Positions 1 through 7,137 of a stretch of DNA of 7,575 nucleotides are shown here, piece after piece. The position numbers and the translations under genes were made by a program. Origin of the DNA: an uncultured Oscillospiraceae bacterium (GTDB lineage Bacteria; Bacillota; Clostridia; Oscillospirales; Ruminococcaceae). The stretch spans positions 1 through 7,575 of the forward strand of contig CAJUMS010000083.1 of the NCBI GenBank assembly GCA_910587465.1, in the 5' to 3' direction. Under the pieces are notes generated by a model that was not told the DNA's origin, did not search any database, and worked only from the letters and a program-made list of their open reading frames with translations. Numbering within the stretch: position 1 is the first letter of the stretch; every line of letters begins with the position of its first letter.

Positions 1-2
1 TG

Positions 3-1694
3 CATTATACTTCTTTGAGAATTTGGTGTCAAGTTTTATTATACAACATCAAAATGACATATCTTATGGAAATACTTATCGCGGGCATATTGCTTGTGGT
101 GAGCGTTTGCCTGATACTTATCTCAATGGTGATACTGAGGTTTATCATCAATTTCACGATAACCGAGGAGTTCCGCGAGATAGGCGTTATGAAAGCTATA
201 GGTATCAAAAACTTCACTATCCGCGGACTGTATATCGCGAAATATTTTGCCATCGCCGTTATCGGCACGGTGGTCGGGCTTTGTATCAGCTTCCCGCTGA
301 GCCGGCTGATGATAAGCGGAGTTTCGCAGAAGATAGTTATTTCAAGCGGCGATAATTACCTTATAAATATCGGCGCGGCAATTCTGGCAAGTGTGATCGT
401 CGTACTGTTCAGCTACATGTGTACGCGGAAAATACGCAAGTTCTCCCCTATCGACGCTATACGAAGCGGCGAAACGGGCGAGCGCTACAAGAAAAAAGGT
501 ATACTTCGGCTCGGAAAGTCGCATATGCCGACCGTGCCCTTTATGGCGCTGAACGATATTTTCAGCGGCTTTAAAAGCTATGTCTCGATGATAATCATCT
601 TTATTCTCGGAACACTTCTTGTTATTATCCCCGTGAACACGATAAACACTCTGCGCTCCGACAGACTGATAACGATATTCAATATGGTCGAAAGTGATCA
701 CATTATTTCTCAGGAGCTGCTGTTCAATCCCAACGAGGACAACAAGGCAATGGTGGAGCGCAAGTTCGCCGAGGTACGGGAGATGTTCGCCGAAAACGGT
801 ATCGACGTTGACGTGTTCCAAGAGATTATGTTCCGTTCAAACATCAGTAAAGGCGAAAAGCGTACAAATTCTATTTCGTTCCAGGGAATGGGCGGAGTGA
901 CTGCGGATATGTACACCTATCTTAAGGGAACGCCGCCGCAGAATGTTCACGAGGTCGCGCTGACGCATCTTACCGCGGGACAGATAGGCGCGGAGATAGG
1001 CGACGATGTGGAGGTTAAGATAGGCGATGACACAAGGACGTACACCGTAACCGCGATAAATCAGAGTATGAATAATATGGGAGAGGGCGTGCGTTTTTAT
1101 CAGGACGCGGAGCTTGACTACAATTACGCGGCGGGCAGTTTCGGAATTCAGGTGAACTACAAGGATAATCCCGATAAAAACGCACTTGCCGAGCGCAAGG
1201 CTCTGCTCGAAAAGCTGTATCCCGACACTAAAGTCTACACTCCCGGTGAGTATATCGGCTATATGATAGGTAACGTTGCCGATCAGCTCGACGGAATGAA
1301 GATACTTATTTTAAGCATAATTCTCGGGATAAACGCGCTTGTTGCCATGCTTATGGTAAAGAGCTTTATCACCAAGGAAAAGAGCGAGATAGCGCTACTG
1401 AAGGCGATGGGTTTCAAAAACAACGCGCTGACGCTTTGGCAGATCTTACGTATAGGAATAGTGCTGCTGGTTTCCGTGCTTACGGGAGCATTGCTCTCTT
1501 CCCCGCTGTCACCGCTGATAATCACGCCGATTTTCAGAATGCTGGGCGCGTACAGCATTGAATACGAGATTCGCGCGTCAGAGGTCTATGTGGCTTTACC
1601 GCTGATAATGCTCGGCGTTACAGCGCTCGCGGCGTTTATCTCGGCGCAGGGATTGAGGAAAATATCTTCCTCGCAGATATCAAATAACGAGTAA
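3..1694 (+). CDS. FtsX/MacB-family ABC transporter permease, C-terminal part (5' truncated by window edge)
   Basis: This is the membrane subunit of an ABC transporter of the FtsX/MacB (type VII) class. These use ATP hydrolysis in the cytoplasm to move an extracellular domain, for lipoprotein or peptide export or antimicrobial peptide removal. Residues are counted from the TTG at 15. Hydrophobic segments lie near 18-43, 70-98, 116-136, 188-209, 428-449, 475-500 and 525-546. A large extracellular domain spans about 210-425. Two FtsX cytoplasmic motifs are visible: EFREIGVMKAIG (52-63) and EKSEIALLKAMG (455-466). SPIDAIRSGE follows TM4 at 144-153. This fits a duplicated TM1-ECD-TM2-4 layout lacking the first TM and first extracellular domain. 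The frame is open to the left edge, and the TTG at 15 has no Shine-Dalgarno site, so the true start is outside. The ATPase gene follows after 14 bases, so the two are co-transcribed. The substrate cannot be told from sequence. Confidence 0.93.
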   Translation, partial: HYTSLRIWCQVLLYNIKMTYLMEILIAGILLVVSVCLILISMVILRFIINFTITEEFREIGVMKAIGIKNFTIRGLYIAKYFAIAVIGTVVGLCISFPLSRLMISGVSQKIVISSGDNYLINIGAAILASVIVVLFSYMCTRKIRKFSPIDAIRSGETGERYKKKGILRLGKSHMPTVPFMALNDIFSGFKSYVSMIIIFILGTLLVIIPVNTINTLRSDRLITIFNMVESDHIISQELLFNPNEDNKAMVERKFAEVREMFAENGIDVDVFQEIMFRSNISKGEKRTNSISFQGMGGVTADMYTYLKGTPPQNVHEVALTHLTAGQIGAEIGDDVEVKIGDDTRTYTVTAINQSMNNMGEGVRFYQDAELDYNYAAGSFGIQVNYKDNPDKNALAERKALLEKLYPDTKVYTPGEYIGYMIGNVADQLDGMKILILSIILGINALVAMLMVKSFITKEKSEIALLKAMGFKNNALTLWQILRIGIVLLVSVLTGALLSSPLSPLIITPIFRMLGAYSIEYEIRASEVYVALPLIMLGVTALAAFISAQGLRKISSSQISNNE

Positions 1695-1708
1695 GGGGGA
1701 TCATTACA

Positions 1709-2473
1709 ATGACGAATATATTAGAGGTCAAAGACCTTTGCAAGACTTATGTTATTAACAAACGGCAGAACAACGTCCTCAAGAACGTGAACTTCCACAT
1801 CTCCGAGGGCGAAATGGTGGCGGTCATGGGTCCGTCGGGCTCGGGAAAATCAACGCTGCTGTATGCGGTCTCGGGAATGGACAACATCACCGCAGGCGAG
1901 GTGAATTTCAACGGGCGCAATATCGCAAAAATGAACGCGAAAGAGCTTGCCGGCCTTCGGCTTGACGAAATGGGATTTATTTTTCAGCAGATGTATATGC
2001 TGAAAAATCTCTCGGTGCTCGATAATATAATACTGCCCGCCTGCCAGTCCGTCAAGATAAAGGAATCGCGCAGAGAGACCGTAGAGCGCGGTTACGAGCT
2101 TATGCGCAAGCTCGGTATTATTGAGGTAGTCGATAATGATATTAACGAGGTCTCGGGAGGGCAATTGCAGCGCGCGTGTATCTGCCGCAGCATGATAAAC
2201 AAGCCGAAGATGATCTTTGCCGACGAGCCTACCGGCGCGCTCAACCGCACTTCCTCCGACGAGGTAATGGAGGAGCTTGCCAAGCTTAACGCTGAGGGTA
2301 CAACCATAATGCTGGTAACTCATGACGTAAAGGTCGCAGCAAAATGCACACGCATTTTATATATTGTCGACGGGAATATTCAAGGCGAGTACAAGCTCGA
2401 AAAGTACGACAAAACCAAGCTCCGTGATCGCGAGCGCGCACTCAACGGCTGGCTTATGGAAATGGGCTGGTGA
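1709..2473 (+). CDS. ABC transporter ATP-binding protein (LolD/MacB/BceA-like)
   Basis: This is the cytoplasmic ATPase that powers the preceding FtsX permease. All nucleotide-binding motifs are present in the 254 residues: Walker A GPSGSGKST (41-49), Q-loop IFQQ (91-94), signature VSGGQ (148-152), Walker B MIFADEP with D172 and E173, D-loop GALN (177-180) and H-loop H205. DEPTGALN is the form common in the BceA-like branch of Firmicutes; LolD and MacB usually have GALD. Past the H-loop a short charged tail (about 231-254) ends in RERALNGWLMEMGW. I recall this kind of tail from clostridial members of the family. Length is normal. The ATG is supported by a strong GGGGGA site 8 bases upstream. 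The start lies 14 bases after the permease stop, so the genes form one transcript. A role as peptide or lipoprotein exporter, or in antimicrobial resistance, is inferred from family and the adjacent two-component genes. Confidence 0.95.
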   Translation: MTNILEVKDLCKTYVINKRQNNVLKNVNFHISEGEMVAVMGPSGSGKSTLLYAVSGMDNITAGEVNFNGRNIAKMNAKELAGLRLDEMGFIFQQMYMLKNLSVLDNIILPACQSVKIKESRRETVERGYELMRKLGIIEVVDNDINEVSGGQLQRACICRSMINKPKMIFADEPTGALNRTSSDEVMEELAKLNAEGTTIMLVTHDVKVAAKCTRILYIVDGNIQGEYKLEKYDKTKLRDRERALNGWLMEMGW

Positions 2474-2475
2474 TA

Positions 2476-2504
2476 TTGACAAGCCGCAGCGGATATGATA
2501 TAAT
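2476..2504 (+). promoter_or_regulatory. Consensus SigA promoter with extended -10, driving the two-component genes
   Basis: The -35 box TTGACA (2476-2481) and -10 box TATAAT (2499-2504) match consensus at all 12 positions, separated by exactly 17 bases. A TG at 2496-2497 adds an extended -10 (TGATATAAT). Transcription should begin near A2511, leaving a leader of about 94 bases before the response regulator ATG at 2605. The -35 box starts only 2 bases after the ATPase stop. The spacer holds the inverted repeat CCGC-A-GCGG (2484-2492), a possible operator. The leader shows no clear terminator or riboswitch fold. The sensor pair is therefore likely made at a steady level, independent of the transporter promoter. 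Confidence 0.85.
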
Positions 2505-2604
2505 TTAGGCAGCGTTTGTGAATTAAAGCTGAGAAGTATGTCAAAAAATGGGCAAATATGGAGTTTATGCATATGAAAACCCGTGATCAAAAGAGAGGAT
2601 TTGA

Positions 2605-3267
2605 ATGACAGATATTCTGATCGTTGAGGATAACAAAGAGTTGGCAGGTGTGCTGTGTGATTTTCTGCGCGCGGAAAATTACACGGTATCCGTTGCCGAA
2701 AATGCGGAAAAGAGCCTCGCACTGTACGAAAAATACGGTGCGAGGCTTATAGTGCTTGATTTGATGCTGCCGGATAAGGACGGTTTTTATATTCTCGAAA
2801 AAATTCGAGAGGAGAGCAACACGCCGATACTGATAGTCAGCGCAAAAACGAACAAGGACGACAAGCTTCTCGGGCTTGATCTCGGCGCGGACGATTATAT
2901 AGAAAAGCCGTATGATATTGATATTATGCTTGCGAAAATACGAGGGATATTCAAACGGCGATATGCGCTCGACGAGATGACCGACGGCGATATCCGTATA
3001 AACAATGTCAGCCGAACCGTGTTCAAAAATAACATTCCGCTTGAAATGACCACCAAGGAATTTGAGCTGCTGGTGCTGCTTATCGAGAACAAGGGACGGA
3101 CCCTTTCAAAGGAATACATCTTCAACACGATATGGGGCAGCGACAGCTATTCCGAGCAGCAGACGCTCACCGTACACATCAAGTGGCTGAGGCAAAAAAT
3201 CGAGGAAGACCCGAAATGTCCGCGGAGAATTTTAACGGTCTGGGGAGTGGGGTATAAGTATTTATGA
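2605..3267 (+). CDS. OmpR/PhoB-family response regulator
   Basis: This is a DNA-binding response regulator, phosphorylated by the kinase encoded just downstream. The receiver domain (about 1-118) has acidic-pocket residues E8 and D9, phospho-acceptor D52 in LDLMLP, switch residue S79, aromatic switch Y98 and the conserved lysine K101 followed by P102. The C-terminal winged helix (about 125-220) contains TTKEFELL (149-156), the recognition-helix stretch ending HIKWLRQKIE (191-200), and the wing ending VWGVGYKYL. Its 220 residues are typical, and no catalytic residue is missing. The ATG is preceded by AGAGAGG about 6 bases upstream. Its stop overlaps the kinase start (ATGA), which implies translational coupling. 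Target promoters are not shown. The neighbouring ABC operon is the natural candidate, by analogy with Bce- and Van-type modules. Confidence 0.96.
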   Translation: MTDILIVEDNKELAGVLCDFLRAENYTVSVAENAEKSLALYEKYGARLIVLDLMLPDKDGFYILEKIREESNTPILIVSAKTNKDDKLLGLDLGADDYIEKPYDIDIMLAKIRGIFKRRYALDEMTDGDIRINNVSRTVFKNNIPLEMTTKEFELLVLLIENKGRTLSKEYIFNTIWGSDSYSEQQTLTVHIKWLRQKIEEDPKCPRRILTVWGVGYKYL

Positions 3268-4496
3268 GAGCGTGGAGAAAATTTTTCACGTTGGTTATCG
3301 TGCTTGTTGCGGCGGTTTTTATTGCGGCTAATTGGCTGCTGTATTATCTGAACATACCAGAAAACGGCAGACCGCACCGCGTTGAAATAAACAGGCTTGC
3401 GCTGCAAATAGAGCTAAACGGGTTTAAAAATGTCGATCTGTCGGAATGTGAATTCGTATATAATATCTCGGAATTCGGCGCGGATTTTTATGATACCGCA
3501 GGCGACTATTTGATACGCGAGATAAACGGCGAATTGTACCGCTTTGATTACAGAAAGAAAAACAGTCCGGTAAACGCTCAAGCAGCCATTACGGTTAACG
3601 TGATCTTGGCAGTGATGACAGCGGTAGTTTTCGGGATTTTACTTTTTGTGCGTGGGAAAATAATTCGACCGTTTGAACGCCTTACTAACGTTCCCTATGA
3701 GCTCTCAAAAGGCAACCTCACACCGCCCGTCAAGGAAAACAAAAGCCGATTTTTCGGTAAGTTTCTATGGGGTCTTGATCTTCTACGAGAGAATATCGAG
3801 CAGCAAAAGCAACGCGAGCTGGAACTTCAAAAAGAAAAAAAAATGCTTCTGCTGTCGCTTTCTCACGACATCAAAACGCCGCTATCCGCGATAAAATTAT
3901 ACTCAAAGGCACTGTCGAAAGACCTCTATCCCGACAAGGAAAAGCAGCGCGAGATAGCCGAGAGCATCAACGAAAAGGCGGACGAGATCGAGCGATATGT
4001 CACGCAAATAATCACCGCCTCACGCGAGGATTTCCTGAGTCTTGACTTGGAAAACGGCGAGTTTTATCTTTCGGAATTGGTACAAAATATCGCGGACTAT
4101 TACATCGAAAAACTGAAGCTTGTAAAAACAGAGTTAGTCATTGGGAAATATAAAAACTATCTGCTTTTCGGTGACTTGAACCGCGCCGAGGAGGTATTGC
4201 AGAACGTCATAGAAAACGCGTTAAAATACGGCAACGGAAAGCGCGTTGATCTGCTGTTCCCCGACAATGACGAGGGGGTTCTGATAACTGTTCGAAACAG
4301 CGGATGCAAACTCAACAATTACGAGCTTCCGCATATTTTCGAGAGCTTTTGGCGCGGCGCAAATTCCGAAAACATTCGCGGAAGCGGTTTGGGATTGTAT
4401 ATCTGCCGGAAGCTTATGCACAAAATGAACGGCGAGATATTCGCGGAGATAAACGGCGAATTTATCTCGGTGACAGCGGTCTTCAGCAGAGCATAA
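3264..4496 (+). CDS. Membrane sensor histidine kinase, HisKA + HATPase_c
   Basis: This is the sensor kinase that phosphorylates the adjacent response regulator. Layout over 410 residues: TM1 about 7-28, an extracellular domain of roughly 75 residues (29-104), TM2 about 106-129, a HAMP-like linker (130-180), a Lys/Glu-rich helical stretch, the dimerization domain with H201 in SLSHDIKTPLS, and the ATPase domain. N-box asparagines are N314 and N318. The G1 region reads VRNSG, with Asn345 in place of the usual Asp of DxGxG. The F-box is FESFWRG (359-365) and the G2 box GSGLGL (373-378). The VRNSG variant recalls VanS-like kinases, so an active enzyme is still expected. The sizeable sensor domain argues against a BceS-type kinase, which has almost no extracellular loop. 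A run of nine A (3835-3843) lies just before the H-box codons. The ATG overlaps the regulator stop by 4 bases. The ligand is unknown. Confidence 0.95.
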   Translation: MRAWRKFFTLVIVLVAAVFIAANWLLYYLNIPENGRPHRVEINRLALQIELNGFKNVDLSECEFVYNISEFGADFYDTAGDYLIREINGELYRFDYRKKNSPVNAQAAITVNVILAVMTAVVFGILLFVRGKIIRPFERLTNVPYELSKGNLTPPVKENKSRFFGKFLWGLDLLRENIEQQKQRELELQKEKKMLLLSLSHDIKTPLSAIKLYSKALSKDLYPDKEKQREIAESINEKADEIERYVTQIITASREDFLSLDLENGEFYLSELVQNIADYYIEKLKLVKTELVIGKYKNYLLFGDLNRAEEVLQNVIENALKYGNGKRVDLLFPDNDEGVLITVRNSGCKLNNYELPHIFESFWRGANSENIRGSGLGLYICRKLMHKMNGEIFAEINGEFISVTAVFSRA

Positions 4497-4501
4497 AACC
4501 A

Positions 4502-4528
4502 AAACCGCAGTCATTTAGGCTGCGGTTT
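4502..4528. terminator. Bidirectional intrinsic terminator between convergent genes
   Basis: A perfect 9-bp stem, AAACCGCAG (4502-4510) with CTGCGGTTT (4520-4528), encloses a 9-base loop. It lies in the 42-base gap between the kinase stop and the beta-mannosidase stop. Read on the - strand the stem is followed by TTTTGGTTTT (counting the last stem bases). On the + strand it is followed by the weaker ATTATAAATATT. It can therefore end both transcripts, with the better U-rich tail serving the - strand gene. Confidence 0.78.
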
Positions 4529-4538
4529 ATTATAAATA

Positions 4539-7028
4539 TTACTCAAGACCCAGCATCTCATAATATGAAAAAACGGTCAGCGCTCTTGCGAATTCAGTTT
4601 CGGTAAGATTTGCCGAAACGGAGGACTTATCAACGGCGATTGTCCTGCTGTTTCCGTGAAGATCGAAAAAGTTATCTGAAAATACGCAGTCAGCTGTTTT
4701 AAGATCGAGCCACACGCCCTTCGCGAACGCTTCCGAATTTATGGTGATCTCGAACCGCTCTCCGCAGTCCTTAACGAAAAACATCAGCTGCGGATCGACA
4801 AACTTGAACTGCTTCGGGCGAACGGGCATACAAGTATTGGCGCTGAGCGTTTCGCCGTTTTCGATAAGACTGAACTCGATATAGGAGCTTTTTTTATCGG
4901 ATGATGAGATCCCTGTTTCGTCAGGTGTGAGCGTCAGGAAATACTCGGCGGAAAGCGGCTTTACCGTAACTGTTTTGCTGCCCTGCACTATGATCTCGCC
5001 CGTGTTTTTGCGTGAACGCCAGCTTATCTCCGCAATAAATTCCTCTTGTCTTTCCGAGGAAACATTCAGCCGTATGCGCTCAGGGTTGTGGTCGTCGGCA
5101 GATAGGAGTACTGGAGCGTAGAACTTTTTCGCAATGTAATGCAAAGCCTTGCGGCGGTGGAAGTAATCAAGCGAAGCCCACGAAATAACGGGGTTGGAGT
5201 CGTTCACCTGCCAATAGAGTGAACCCATGCACACTCCCCTGCTGCGACGCATATTCTCGACGTTAATGCGTATCGCGTCTGCCTGTACCATCTGGGTTGC
5301 GTAGATCAGCCCCTCGAAATCGTATGGGTAATGCGACATCTGAGCGAGATAGTACATTATCTTCTCCGTGCCCTGATCGCACTTCTGATGCGCCTCCATT
5401 ACGGGCGCGCAGAGATTGAGGTCATGCGGCTCGGAAAAGCTTTTTACCGTTTTTATCGACGGCACGGACTCAAACCCGAATTCGGAGCAGAAACGGAAAA
5501 TGTGGTTATAGTAGTCTTCGAAAGGCTTTAGACTGTGCCATACCGCCCAGTAATGCTGATCTCCGCGGTGTTCGTCACTGCTGCCGTCAAATCCGCCCCC
5601 CGATGACGGAGACGAGCACCAATAAAACGTTCCGGGATCGTATTCTTTGAGAACCTCGGGAATTACCTGTTCGAAAAGGCGAAGATAATCCTCCTTGTAG
5701 CGGTGCTGATCCTCCGGAAGCCCCCAGCCCTCCCACATACTCTCGACCTCGTTGTTGCCGCACCACATAGCCAGCGAGGGGTGATTTCGGATACGTTTGG
5801 CGTTGTCTGCGATCTCCGCGCGGACGGTATCGCAGAACTCCTCGTCCGCCTTGTACGCCGAGCACGCGAACATACAATCCTGCCACACCAGCAAGCCCAT
5901 TTGGTCGCACAGCTCGTATAACCAATCGTCGGGATAAATTCCGCCGCCCCACACGCGTATCATATTGTAATTCGCGTCACAGCAAGCGTTCAGCAGCCTT
6001 TCGGTAAGCTGTGCGCTTCTTCGCGGCAATATCTGATCCTCGGGAATATAGTTCGCGCCCATCGCAAATATTTTCAAGCCGTTTACGGTAAACGCGAATT
6101 CCTCACCGTTGTCCGAGCCGTCCGCTTTGGTGAGCTTACCGCGGCTTACCGAAACAGTGCGCAGACCTATTTTCATTTCGCGCTCGTCAAGCGTTTCACC
6201 GTTTTCGTTGACCAGACGCAGCGAAAGCCCGTAAAGCGGCTGCTCACCATAGCCGCGCGGAAACCACAGCTTCGCGTGAGCGACTATCATGTGCAGAGTT
6301 TTCTTTCCGCCGATATTGTTGCCCGCCATGACCTGACAGCCGTCGGGCGCAGTAAGCTCCGCCTTGATGTAAAGCCCGTCCGGGACCGCGAACGATGTTT
6401 CCACATCAATATCAAGCTCGATGATATCCTCGGAGATCCTTTCGTGGTTCTGACGGATGTACACATTGTCTATCAGTCCTCCACGCACGCCGATAAGCTC
6501 CACATCGCGCCATATTCCCATATCTGGTAGCATGGGACCCCAATCCCAGCCGAACATATAATGCGCCTTGCGAATATGCGGATAGCCCGCCATTGTTGAC
6601 GCTACGCCCCAAATGGGCGTTTCGGCGTTTTTTTCCGCTATATACTTGGTCGGCGAGGCGATTTTCACGGTAAGCGTATTGCCATGTGCGTGTACAAGCT
6701 CCGTGATATCGCAGGTGTACTCGCGGTGCATATTGTTGGTAGTGAATATCGGCGAACCGTTGAGTGATACACCGGACAGCGTGTCGATACCGTAAAACCG
6801 CAGTAGTACCTTATCCGCGCCTAGCAATTCCTCATCAAGATCAAATTCGCGTTCGTAGGTTACTCCCTCATCAAATATCGGCAATGTCTTGTACTCGTTG
6901 TCACGGTAATAAGGGTCGTCAATAAGCCCCTCATCAAGTAGCGAGCCGCACAATGACCCGGGAACGTTTGCCGATATATCATACCTGCTGTTGAACAGCC
7001 GCCATTTTCCGTTTAATGACTGCTTCAT
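4539..7028 (-). CDS. Beta-mannosidase, glycoside hydrolase family 2 (EC 3.2.1.25)
   Basis: This enzyme removes non-reducing terminal beta-D-mannose from manno-oligosaccharides or from Man-beta-1,4-GlcNAc of N-glycans. The 829 residues follow the GH2 plan: N-terminal sugar-binding domain (about 1-180), Ig-like domain (about 185-290), TIM barrel (about 300-635) and C-terminal beta domains. HIRKAHYMFGWDWGP (151-165) is characteristic of beta-mannosidases. RVWGGGIYPDDW (358-369) and LVWQDCMFAC (380-389) are typical barrel segments. The acid/base is E427 in WCGNNE, and the nucleophile is E516 in FCSEFGF. YWQVND (605-610) is also conserved. There is no signal peptide or membrane segment, so it acts in the cytoplasm on imported sugars. 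Length is normal for bacterial members, and no active-site residue is missing. The ATG has a GGAGG site 5 bases upstream (7034-7038, complement). It has its own promoter and converges on the kinase gene. Exact substrate remains inferred. Confidence 0.94.
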   Translation of the reverse strand: MKQSLNGKWRLFNSRYDISANVPGSLCGSLLDEGLIDDPYYRDNEYKTLPIFDEGVTYEREFDLDEELLGADKVLLRFYGIDTLSGVSLNGSPIFTTNNMHREYTCDITELVHAHGNTLTVKIASPTKYIAEKNAETPIWGVASTMAGYPHIRKAHYMFGWDWGPMLPDMGIWRDVELIGVRGGLIDNVYIRQNHERISEDIIELDIDVETSFAVPDGLYIKAELTAPDGCQVMAGNNIGGKKTLHMIVAHAKLWFPRGYGEQPLYGLSLRLVNENGETLDEREMKIGLRTVSVSRGKLTKADGSDNGEEFAFTVNGLKIFAMGANYIPEDQILPRRSAQLTERLLNACCDANYNMIRVWGGGIYPDDWLYELCDQMGLLVWQDCMFACSAYKADEEFCDTVRAEIADNAKRIRNHPSLAMWCGNNEVESMWEGWGLPEDQHRYKEDYLRLFEQVIPEVLKEYDPGTFYWCSSPSSGGGFDGSSDEHRGDQHYWAVWHSLKPFEDYYNHIFRFCSEFGFESVPSIKTVKSFSEPHDLNLCAPVMEAHQKCDQGTEKIMYYLAQMSHYPYDFEGLIYATQMVQADAIRINVENMRRSRGVCMGSLYWQVNDSNPVISWASLDYFHRRKALHYIAKKFYAPVLLSADDHNPERIRLNVSSERQEEFIAEISWRSRKNTGEIIVQGSKTVTVKPLSAEYFLTLTPDETGISSSDKKSSYIEFSLIENGETLSANTCMPVRPKQFKFVDPQLMFFVKDCGERFEITINSEAFAKGVWLDLKTADCVFSDNFFDLHGNSRTIAVDKSSVSANLTETEFARALTVFSYYEMLGLE

Positions 7029-7057
7029 AATATCCTCCGAAAAAATAAATTTCTTAT

Positions 7058-7086
7058 AGTATAATATAATCGAGGTGATTTGTCAA
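7058..7086 (-). promoter_or_regulatory. SigA-type promoter of the beta-mannosidase gene
   Basis: On the - strand, TTGACA (7086-7081) and TATACT (7063-7058) are 17 bases apart, matching consensus at 11 of 12 positions. Transcription would start near 7051, giving a leader of about 23 bases before the ATG at 7028, with the GGAGG site inside it. The -35 box lies only about 10 bases past the T-run of the upstream epimerase terminator. TTATA-G-TATAA (7054-7064) overlaps the -10 box as a short palindrome. It is AT-rich and may be chance. No cre-like catabolite repression site was recognised. Confidence 0.82.
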
Positions 7087-7096
7087 GAGAAAAATG

Positions 7097-7133
7097 AAAA
7101 AACATTGCGCCTCCGATTGCAGAAGGCGCAATG
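7097..7133 (-). terminator. Intrinsic terminator of the aldose 1-epimerase gene
   Basis: A perfect 10-bp stem, CATTGCGCCT (7103-7112) with AGGCGCAATG (7124-7133), encloses an 11-base loop. On the - strand it is followed at once by six T residues (7102-7097), then CATTTT. It begins 4 bases after the epimerase stop codon, the classic position for Rho-independent termination. It separates the epimerase transcript from the beta-mannosidase promoter just downstream. Confidence 0.9.
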
Positions 7134-7137
7134 CTTT

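Noticed and set aside
15..17. TTG as the true start of the permease gene
   Set aside because: The frame is open to the left edge, there is no Shine-Dalgarno site upstream, and the protein would lack the first TM and extracellular domain expected of this family. A 5'-truncated gene explains it better.
342..821. Long antisense reading frames opposite the permease, and similar ones opposite the ATPase, kinase and beta-mannosidase
   Set aside because: They are shadows of well-supported genes, with no recognisable domain and no convincing ribosome binding site.
2538..2586. Two 12-codon upstream reading frames in the response regulator leader (ATG at 2538 and 2548)
   Set aside because: Neither has a properly spaced ribosome binding site, and the peptides show no attenuator-like codon run. 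Short frames of this size are expected by chance.
2511..2604. Riboswitch or structured RNA in the response regulator leader
   Set aside because: The only clear symmetry is the 8-base TATGCATA (2566-2573). I see no long stem, no terminator and no known riboswitch core.
7054..7064. TTATA-G-TATAA palindrome as an operator of the beta-mannosidase promoter
   Set aside because: It is short, made only of A and T in its arms, and overlaps the -10 box, where such symmetry arises easily by chance.
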